Source: Chlorophyllum brunneum
Taxonomy: Eukaryota > Basidiomycota > Agaricomycetes > Agaricales > Agaricaceae
Direction of reading: 5' to 3'
NCBI GenBank assembly: GCA_963576785.1
Contig: OY756142.1
Coordinates: 496,001 to 560,000 of the forward strand
DNA: 64,000 nt
Shown here: piece by piece, positions 55,622 to 64,000 of the stretch
Layout of the letters: each line of letters begins with the position of its first letter
Position numbering within the stretch: position 1 is the stretch's first letter
Made by a program: the position numbers and the translations under genes
Notes under the pieces: generated by a model
Told to the model about the DNA's origin: nothing
What the model saw: only the letters and a program-made list of their open reading frames with translations
Databases searched by the model: none

Positions 55622-58310
55622 AAGCCTGTCTGCAGGCGTCGAGAAGAATAAAGAGGGCGCACCATTTTGTCTTTGTATTCTCGAACCCCAGGAATATCCC
55701 ACGATTTTGGCTCCTGTCCCAGAATGCTTCTGCTCCTCTCACAGGAAAGGGAGATTAGCAGGAGTCGATCTGCTTAAGAAATCTATTGTCCGATCACCAA
55801 CGGACACTCTGCACAAATATTCTGGGTGGATCTCTTTGCGCCACACCAACACCGCGCTGTTTCACTCATTCCCCTTTACCTTCCCCGAGGCTTCCCTTGA
55901 ATGAAGACTCATTATCATGGCTGGGTTTAGATCACACCTTATAAAGTGTTATTTCCCTTTGTCGTCGCCGTTTTATCAGCAGGGCGCGTCTGGTCATGGT
56001 AACTCCACGGCCTCTCCCGCAGTGTTTTGATAATTTCGATCCCGATGGTGGAAAAGTGCCACCACGAGATTTTTCGTCCTTCAATTATTTTATTTGCTCT
56101 TCACAGCTTTTCTACCAACTTCAGATCCTCCAACTTTGCTACCCTGACTTTGCGCCTGGTGAAGGCCTCGTTAAGTGGCAAGGATGATGAGGATGCGCAC
56201 CTTGTCGAGAAATTCTGCAAAAGCAGGACAAATAGATCCATGAGCCCAAGTTGAAATTCCAGTACTTCTTCTCATCCAGGTTTGTGTCATATGGCCGCTT
56301 TCGCTCTCTCTCTCACGTCTCAGCATGGTTCCCTGCGGAATGCAGAGCCCAGCCTCGAATATCTTGTGCAGGGGGGATCCTCCCAACCATGGGAGCAGAG
56401 CCTGCGTCGAGTGCTCGGATATGTGCTTCAATCAGCGAATCCCCCTCTGGTGGAATCAGCTCTTCATCCGCATTCACAATCCACCCCTCATCGCCAACAG
56501 CCTCCCAGTCCGCTGCATAATCACTCCCCACATCATCATCATTACCACCGCCCGTACGACGTCGCTTGGTAGATTTTCCTATGGGAGGTCTGTCACGGGG
56601 CCGCCAGGGGTTCTTGGCGTGTTGGCGGTTTCTCTCCTGGATTTCCTTTTTGCCAGTCTCGCTGTTCCACTTGTTGAACATCTGGTCAACTTCACTGGCC
56701 AAGTGGTCAGCCAGCCTGCAGAGGAAAATATAGAGCCGCAGAAATGATGGGAAATCGAATATTGTAAACTGTACTCCCGCATGATGCACAAACTAATCAT
56801 TGCATGTTAATGATACAATGTGGAGGAGACGAGAGACTCACGACTTGGTCCTCCTGCCACCTCGAGACATATAACGTGAAATCATGTCCAACAAATGTCG
56901 CACCAAAGACGTAGCCATCATGGAATCCCAGGGCACGACGTTGGTTCTGTGCTGAACACAAGTAGAGTGTGAGTTGGCGGGCAGAAGTTTCAGCCCCGGA
57001 AACTTTGGCCTCGAGAACAAAAGTGACCACGCGAAGAAAAGAGTCTTCCGAAGTAAATACATGTCTGTTCTCGAACCCAGCAAGGAACAGACCCCAGTCT
57101 CCAGGTATTTCCATTGACACTACAACGTCAGCTTTGGCTGTTGACGGACGCGAGGGTAAGCTCAGTTCTCTTTCTGTGCTGCAGGCCAGTTAGTACTACT
57201 GCACCCGAATTTGGTTGGTGAAATAGTTACTGGTATGTGTGCTTTGCGTGGTGACGAAATTCAAATGCTGTGATGAGCAAGCTGTCGATACTGTGGCGGA
57301 TTTCGGCCTCCACCGCATTTTTCTCGACGGCGCTCTGATGAATGTCCCAGTCTCGGAGCAGGATTTCGCGCATTCTTGCCAGTCGATAAGGGTCTCTGCC
57401 CCCCTCTTCAAACATGTCAGCGGGTAGACCGTTGACCCAGGCTGAGTATGTGTGTGACATGTTCTGGTCTTTGTTAAGTACATAATTTCTGGTGGCCTGG
57501 GACGGCGTCGTCAGTTTGCACACTTAGAGAGCGAGAGTAATCACTCTTTCGCGCAGCGTCTCAGATACCGCTTCGACGAACTGTTGTTGAGTGCTTTAGC
57601 GGTAGTTTCATGGAAGTACACCCCCCGCACCTGTGAGTCCTTGATAGTGGATGGATACTTAATTTCGTCTCGGAGTCTTTCGAGAAATGGGGTGGGTAAG
57701 CTTTCGTGAAAGAGATGACACTTGTTGGACCTCTCTGCGATAGACCACATCCGTGAGCACTTGGCACATCTAATCACCTGTTAAAACCCAAGAGATCGTC
57801 ATAGTGGAAAATGGATTCACGCAGAGGCAGTTATCGATAGACTGGTGAATATATGGGTCAGAGTCACCTAGATGCTTGGGGAAATTACGAACTGAGACGT
57901 CGACGCCGTCAGCTCAGGCACAGGAGATTCGTGATCCTCTGGCTGACTGCAACATGATCACAAACTCGTTAGGAATCAATAGACCCCTAGCGGTCCTGAC
58001 ATACTCTTCATGGACGCTGCATATATACTATTAGTTCCATAAACCAGTACAACAACAGTGGCTCACGGATGTAAGGGCCCTCGTGAAGTGGCGGTGGATA
58101 TTGGCCTTATATTTGTCAGGGAAGTTCATATATCGAGTTGAATGACCTACACTTGGGGCTGCACATCCTCGTGCTGTGGGTCATCCACACCCATATTAAC
58201 CAGGGGTCGGGGTGATGGAGAAGGAGGGAGAGTCGATATCAATTGCTTTTGGATAAGTGACTTGTATGTTTCAATGGGCATAGAGAATTCGGAATCCCAA
58301 ATCTAAGAGG
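55535..58310 (+). repeat. Long direct duplication, copy 2
   Basis: Partner of 45813-48575. Since it is continuous with the complete ACT-domain gene, this copy is likely the source location. The outer parts (55535-56119 and 58204-58310) are clearly diverged with insertions (for example extra sequence near 55990-56030), whereas the core 56120-58203 differs from copy 1 at only a few positions that I could see. Confidence 0.92.
56313..58194 (-). CDS. Putative PD-(D/E)XK-like nuclease-fold protein, copy 2
   Basis: Nearly identical to the gene at 46543-48424, with the same exon layout and motifs (VIRCAKC, FVLEAKVSG, LTLYLCSAQNQRRALG). Differences I noticed that may affect the protein: MSHTYSAW instead of MPHTYSAW, and EAEIRHSIDS instead of EAEIHHSIDS. 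No stop or frameshift distinguishes the two. It lies downstream of and antisense to the end of the ACT-domain gene. Function unknown; the fold is a pattern-based inference. Confidence 0.6.
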
Positions 58311-58844
58311 TATGCTCGCTCATCGCTGCGCAGCCTCATCCTTAGATTTGTGGACGATTTGATCGATTAATATGCATAGTGTACAAATGCACAAGGACAC
58401 GAGTCCTAACAACGGATGACAATGGTACAACTAGTGTGAAAGAGAGAAAGAAAAGCTTGGAAACGATAGACTATGCTAGGAGATAGTCTGGGTGAGGCTG
58501 ACCAAGTGATGCCTAGGATACACAATGCGAAAAAGAAACGGCCACAGTCGATGTGGCGAAGGAAAGGGGGGTTCTGTTTTTTGCGAAGGATGTGATGTGC
58601 GAGTGTCTATGTGTAATACGATGGGATAGGGTATCGGTACTAAAGAGGGTGTAGGCTTTCAGGACGAAGCAGTAGATATGAGGAGATTATGGAGTGGGTG
58701 AGGGTACGGATCGGAGGAGTGGGATATTATGTGGAGGAAGAAGAGGGAAGGGGGACTAAGTAGGCACAGATAGACAGAGGAACCACAGACCGAGAGGGGA
58801 AAAGAGTCGAGAGGAACCACAGCGCTGATTAAAATCGCGGATGA
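58311..58844. other. Intergenic region, no gene supported
   Basis: Purine-rich DNA between the duplicated block and the 3' end of the 58845 gene. Nothing recognisable found. Confidence 0.45.
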
Positions 58845-60994
58845 TTATACAACAGCGATGACCGGTGCCAATGTTCGTGGAGGTGCCCCTAGATACCATT
58901 CGTCCAGCGGAGGCAAACCTTCATCTTCATCCGCCGCCGCCACCTGCAGCGAAGGATGCATGGGCGAAAATCCCTCCCCATCAGGCGAATCCTCTTCCTC
59001 TATCACCGGCAACGAGATGCGAAGCAGAGAAGCACTGTGGTAGTATTCTTCGACCGCATTTTTGGCGATGGCGAGGGCCAAGGCTCGATCATCTTCATCA
59101 TCCTCGTCGATAACAAAATTTGGTCGTCGCACGCTGAAGAATCCACGTAGAGGCGCAGAATCGTCCGTCGGTGTATCAGGCCCCGGAGAGCCTGGTCGCG
59201 AAGGAGGGGGGCTCTCGGAGTGATCCGCTTCCGGATCGTCTTCATCCCCGTAATCGGTGTCCTCACTGATATAATCCTCTTCTTCCTCCTCATCAGCTGC
59301 TAAGAAAAACCGTGAGGAAGCAGCGGATGACGTCGACGATTTGTACTCGGGTTCTTCTCTCTCGTCCACATCCATATTGATATAGTTGACACGGGCAGAA
59401 GGAACGATGAGGTAGCGTCCATCTTGAGGATCATTAACGGCATTATGCCACGGAATCCAAGGATTTTGAGGAGGGGGACTATTGATGAGGATATGCGGGA
59501 CGGTGAAGGGAGAGGAGGATTCAAGAACGATGGCGCCGAGCATGTGTCTGGTACCCAGGAGTATAGGCTGGACCATGTCAGCTGCAGCTAGAGTCATACA
59601 ATCAGAATAGCATACCTCTGCGGGATCGGTCCATACGAACGGCCGTTCGATCGAGGCTAAGTATTCTGGTGTTTTGTAGCGTCGACAGAACGCCGTAGCA
59701 CGAGCGCTGGCAGCATATGCCTTTCCAAGTGTGGTGGTCAGAGGGCGCCAGTTAGGACATTTAAGGATAAGGGCTTACTACGGCCTTGCATTGGTGTTTC
59801 TGGAGCGCCGTAACTACATGATACAATATGAGGCGTTCATTGGCAGTTCTTTCGACCTAGACTCATTATCAGGGAATCAGCCAGGTCCCTCTACGGCAAG
59901 CAAGCTGACTTACAAATGAGATGAACCAAGAACGGCCAAAAACGTGTTTTGGAGAAGTTGGGGAAACGGTAGTAGTGTCTTCATTTTGTGACGCCTCGTC
60001 AACGAGAGTCTCGTCACCAAGGCACAGAACATCAGGTTTTGGGAAAACGAGGCCACTGCTCAAGGAATGTAGTCGCCCAGTGGCCAGATCGTATGGGGGA
60101 ACCATCAAGAAACCGGACCATTGAGGGAGAGTGCGATTATTCCATGGCGTATAGAAGTCATTAGGCGTTTCTTCTGCTGGGGTGATGACTATATGCGGTG
60201 CCCTATGTGGGTAATCCGAATGTAAAACTATGTTGGTGGGGTCTCTGAAGTACTCTTGCAAAATATCCTGCAAACAACAGTTTAGGTTGTCGTGTGTTAT
60301 CATAGGCGCGTGGAGATAAACCTTATCACGCTCTTCCACCCAACTGGGATCCTCTAAGCCTTGCACTGCGTACGGTGTATTGAAAACACTACCAAGCTAG
60401 GCAAGGAAGAGGTCAGGTTGGCAGAGTACTGCGTAGCATATCACATACCATATCATGGAGGTTATGGGAGACGTGCTTGTTAGTTTCCAGAAATGTTTGT
60501 TCCGGTATTTCAAGCTGTTCGGTTGACTCACATGGCAGCCACATGCCTTCATGCGGCAGACATGAGGCGACTGCGATGTGAATGGGGGGGTGATTGTTGC
60601 TGAATATCTTCATCGGAGTGCTAACATTGCTGGTGCAGCGCAAGGGCTGGGCTTTTGCGCTTTTTGAGGGCTGCGGATCAGGCTAGGGAAGAAGCAGGGA
60701 GGTTGTCAGTTAATATAAGTGATAATCAAGGGCTGTCGGGCACGATAAGGGAGGCAATATGCGCACCGGTGGTAGTTTGCATACTCCGGGAAGGTTTGAA
60801 GCCCGTGCGCTGTCATCTGCGCCTTCGATGATGGTAATGGCGGTGATAGAACAAGGTTGCGGCGACGCCATCGCGAATTCGACGGGGACAGTCGTCGCGG
60901 TGCACGTGATAGTCTTTTCGTCATTCTCCGCGGCCTGCCCGCGTTCTGGGACGATGGGCGTGTCAAATAGCGTACTCGACGACGAAGAAGCCAT
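58845..60994 (-). CDS. Acidic protein of unknown function
   Basis: Multi-exon minus-strand gene. Exon 1 from the ATG at 60994 reads MASSSSSTLFDTPIVPERGQ. Later exons: IFSNNHPPIHIAVASCLPHE, GMWLPCESTEQLEIPEQTFL, YAVQGLEDPSWVEERDKVYL, HAPMITHDNLNCCLQDILQE, a Pro-rich block (TPNDFYTPWNNRTLPQWSGF, LMVPPYDLATGRLHSL), KTPEYLASIERPFVWTDPAE, then IPWHNAVNDPQDGRYLIVPS. The phrase 'W..W.N...PQ.G.L.VP.....G.....' appears in both halves, which suggests an internal duplication. The last exon is acidic (ADEEEEEDYISEDTDYGDED) and ends LGAPPRTLAPVIAVV. I recognise no family. Exon borders between 59600 and 59930 are approximate. Confidence 0.62.
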
Positions 60995-61505
60995 TGAACG
61001 TACGTTGGCGAAAACGAGGGTGGAGAGACCTTATAACTGTCCATGTCTTGATTTGCTGCAAGAGCATTTTGAGTGAAATGAAGTCGGACTGCAAGCCCAC
61101 GGGTGTGACGAGGACCGGAACGAAAGGCAAAGGCAGAGCCTGCTGTAGGACGGACCGGCGAGGTGGTCGGGAGAAGGTAGCGCTATGTTTCGTCTAGCAG
61201 ACGGGAAATATATAGACATGCATTTAATCCGTGGACTCAGGGCCCCATACTACTTTGGGTCATGATCAATGCACTCTGAAACTTCGCCACTTAGTTCCAC
61301 GCTGCACTAGTCTCATATGTGCTAGCAACGCTGCATGCCAGACGCCGTACGCATTGCAAGTATCCCAAGCGCGTTGCAATAACAATCCCGAAGGGGTCAT
61401 TAATAAATACCCCGAGTCTCCGAGGCCTCATTCAATCATTTTAATCAATACCCTGAGTACATCCGGCTATATGGACTTTCCACCATGCTTTTTGGCTGTG
61501 GGACT
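60995..61505. other. Intergenic region, no gene supported
   Basis: Upstream region of the 58845-60994 gene and 3' flank of the dehydrogenase gene. Only weak plus-strand reading frames occur. Confidence 0.4.
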
Positions 61506-63160
61506 TCAGTCCTTCTTTGAAGCTAGTTCCTGCACAGGACCTTCGTCTTCTCGTCGCCCACTAGTCTTAGTGAACTTCGACATGGCATGCGTAGCGGACG
61601 AGACCTATGGAACAAGACCTGAGACAGGCCAGCATAGAACACTCTAGAACGGACTCACGTATTGTGCTAAATCAAGCATGAAACTCGGCAATAGTTTCAT
61701 AAAGGGTGTCAAATGCGTGTAGAATGGAACTAGAATTGTCTGCGACTGCTGTTCGTCAAGCGCTGTAATGATTGGTTTGACCACGTCAATCGGCTGTACG
61801 GATGGGAAAAAGAATTGGTAGAGCCTATTTTGTGGTACTGAGAGTGTCGAGAACAGCGGAGTCAGTATGTGTCCTGGACACACAACTGTGGTACGAATTC
61901 CAGGGGCCCGATAGCTAGGAAAGAATATGTGAGGCTAGATGCCAGCCGACACAGATCTATCACTTACTGATAGTCTAGTTCGGAGCGAAGGGTATTGTTC
62001 AGGGAAATCACAGCAGCTTTGGAAGCATTGTAATCGGCTGTGATATCCAGAGTGAGTTGTCATGACAGACCAAGGGCTCAAGCGATTTACTCATTCGTGG
62101 AGCGCCTATTATGCCCATGACGGAGGCGACGGTCACCTAGTGAGATATTGCTGATTAGATTATGGGCGGGCTTCCAAAACGGCGCTTACAATGTGGCCCG
62201 ATTTTTTCTTGAGCATTTCAGGGAGGAACGCCTTGATGGTCCACCAATGAGCCAAAGTATTGACGCCGAAAGTCCTAACAAAAAGTAGTATGAGCAATCA
62301 ACATGAAGCAAGGATCAAACTTACTGTTGAACATCCTTCTCATTTAAATCAAGGATCAACTTTCCTTGGATAACGCCTGCATTATTAACAAGGATAGTAG
62401 GCTCTCCGATCTGGGGCGGAAACTTAGACCTGAGCAATATGAGCTTCGAGAAGGATGACGAACTTCGTCCTTGATACGTTTTGCAACAGTTTCAACCTCT
62501 GACCATTGGGACACATCACACTTATAGAAGATGATATTATCTGTGATCAAACCATAAGTTCGGGGTTTGTGGTGGATATCAACTTCGTACGCACAGTTCT
62601 CGGTCTCGATAGGCTTTACATCGAGGACAATGACTGTAACATTTCGAACAGCAAGAGTATTGGCAAGTAGTTCTCCGACACCGGACGATCCTGGAACAAA
62701 TTTAGCATGATATCTTCGGACAGCTCGGCTATTACTGACCCCCTGTTATGACTACAATTTGGTCATCCCAGTCCATTGGCTTAGGGGCAAAAAACAGGTT
62801 TCCTTGATTCCTGTACAATAATGATATCCATTTGATGAACCCTAGCAGAATTATATGGCATGAGCATCCACGATAGCAGCCACAGAGAGAGCGCTAGGCT
62901 GACAGAATATTGAAATGGCCACGCAATAAACGGCGGGATAGACTACAACCCCGTCGGTTAACTTAGCGCCCTGGAAGAAGTAGAAGATAGGGATAAAGAA
63001 CGTGAAGAATGGGCCTAGGGAAGAATGCTCGTTAACATCCGAAGGGTCGCGCTGGCTATTGACGTAGCAACTTACTAAAAGCAGTGTGAGCCAGAACTTT
63101 GACAATCAGGTCAATGTCGAAGCTGTCGAAAACGAGAGTTGACTCTGATTGCGGCGGCAT
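61506..63160 (-). CDS. Short-chain dehydrogenase/reductase, membrane-associated
   Basis: Classical SDR with an N-terminal hydrophobic region, resembling retinol dehydrogenase/17-beta-HSD types of lipid droplets or ER. The start at 63160 gives MPPQSESTLVFDSFDIDLIV, then FFTFFIPIFYFFQGAKL and VVYPAVYCVAISIF. Cofactor motif spans an intron: QIVVITGG / SSGVGELLANTLA. Next YKCDVSQWSEVETVAKRIKD, after a short intron IGEPTILVNNAGVIQGKL (NNAG), FGVNTLAHWWTIKAFLPEML, VTVASVMGIIGAPRM, YNASKAAVISLNNTLRSEL (catalytic Tyr and Lys), and TTVVCPGHILTPLFS. The last exon ends FTKTSGRREDEG...LASKKD at 61506. Substrate unknown. All catalytic residues are present. Confidence 0.85.
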
Positions 63161-63702
63161 GGTAGTCACAGGTGTGAGAGTAGGGGTGAAGTACAAGGCG
63201 CAGCCTTGGAAGCGAGAGGAAAGAAAGAAGTGGGTATCAAGAACAGCACAGGTCGACGACACCAGACAGGGGAGAAATCAAACTTTGATTGATGGCAAAG
63301 TGACAGCAACCCTGCGCATCTCCCCCAGAACGTGACCTAGTGCACCTTGCCTCCAGCACGTCGGACCACTGACCCATGGCAGCCTCCTCCAGTCTCTAAT
63401 TCTTTTGCCCTAGGACGTCTTTGACAGAATTGAAAGGGTACCCTGGAACCAGGCTGGAAGGAGTAGGATAGCCATGGCCTCGCAGTTAGGCCTAAGAGAG
63501 GGGACCGTGTCTGCTAGATCACCAGATGGACACTGTCAAACGTTCGTGGTTCTTGCGATTCGGCTACTGAGACGTTTGCTGTCGTAGTCGACGCGATGAC
63601 GTTCTCCAAATTGCACTTTGAGTTATTTTTGTCTTTCCGACCATCCACCCTGGCTCGCGTCTCACTCACAGCTTATCTTGTCCCTTTGTCCCACTCTCAG
63701 GA

Positions 63703-64000
63703 GATGGGCAACATCAACGAGAAAAATGCGCCCGATGACGGCGAGAAAGATCCTCGTCACGTTTTACTGAACCCCAAAGGCCATTTTGATCCATGGACTG
63801 TACGTATGCACTCTTTTCATCATTGTAATCTCCCCGATGTCGACTGAAAATCTCAACGCCAGGATAAAAACGAAGCGCGAGCCATCGAAGCTGTTTGTCT
63901 TAGGCTGTCAGAGACTAAAGGTCACAAGAACTGACGCACCTTACAGGTGTTGTTTCCTGGCATCGAACCACGCTATCCATCTTCTCCTTCCCCGAAACCC
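63703..64000 (+). CDS. Partial gene, 5' end only
   Basis: The ATG at 63703 begins MGNINEKNAPDDGEKDPRHV, LLNPKGHFDPWT. A GTACGT donor then leads to an exon reading DKNEARAIEAVCLRLSETK. The gene continues beyond the window. Too little is present to name it. An upstream start in the same region (63596) is possible but less likely given the context. Divergent from the dehydrogenase gene. Confidence 0.45.

Noticed and set aside
61231..61647. Plus-strand open frame of 138 codons
   Set aside because: Overlaps the last exon of the dehydrogenase gene, whose coding sense is clear, and shows no domain.

Overview
This is nuclear DNA from a filamentous basidiomycete, most likely an agaricomycete (mushroom-forming) fungus. 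Genes are densely packed on both strands. They are broken by many introns of about 45-60 nt with GT(A/G)NGT...(C/T)AG borders. The encoded set (Kre6/Skn1 glucan synthesis protein, an arrestin-like protein, a Yvc1 channel, haspin, a CASTOR-like ACT protein) fits that group. I saw no tRNA, rRNA, CRISPR array, reverse transcriptase or transposase. All gene models below were spliced by eye, so exon borders are reliable only where a border is stated.

Layout: 1-1617 Ser/Pro-rich protein (5' end may be outside); 2042-4867(-) TCF25/Rqc1; 4979-9735(-) three diverged copies of an unrecognised tail-anchored CxxC family, two of them broken; 10300-10558(+) arrestin fragment; 10991-13005(-) arrestin-like gene; 13840-16252(+) glycogen branching enzyme GLC3; 16926-18295(-) LEU2; 18467-20046(+) NOB1; 20171-20983(-) GINS subunit PSF2; 21150-21841(-) ARPC3; 21958-24898(+) YVC1 copy A; 26156-29228(+) haspin kinase; 30065-33025(-) YVC1 copy B; 33110-34420(+) ARPC3 and haspin gene fragments; 34603-37328(-) KRE6/SKN1; 37511-39198(+) F-box protein; 41092-42458(+) C2H2 zinc-finger protein; 42523-45181(+) USP36-like deubiquitinase; 45182-48809 a mosaic of copied pieces with a PD-(D/E)XK-like gene; 48810-50582(-) PTC5-like phosphatase; 50751-52361(+) basic nuclear-type protein; 53873-55621(+) ACT-domain protein; 56313-58194(-) second PD-(D/E)XK-like gene; 58845-60994(-) acidic protein of unknown function; 61506-63160(-) short-chain dehydrogenase; 63703-end(+) partial gene.

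The genes are mostly single-copy housekeeping genes and do not form a pathway. Several pairs share divergent promoters (arrestin/GLC3, LEU2/NOB1, ARPC3/YVC1, KRE6/F-box, PTC5/50751 gene), and some of these carry CACGTG.

The striking feature is structural. At up to four places where two genes converge tail to tail, the 3'-end junction is present twice, with copied or unique DNA lodged between the copies: GLC3/LEU2, ARPC3/NOB1 (with PSF2 in between), haspin/KRE6 (with an inverted YVC1-ARPC3 copy in between) and the deubiquitinase/PTC5 pair (with a fold-back mosaic and a 2.1 kb block in between). That 2.1 kb block occurs again 9,770 bp downstream almost without change, although the flanking homology between the same two loci is clearly older. 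Together these suggest repeated template-switching or staggered-break repair, followed by gene conversion.
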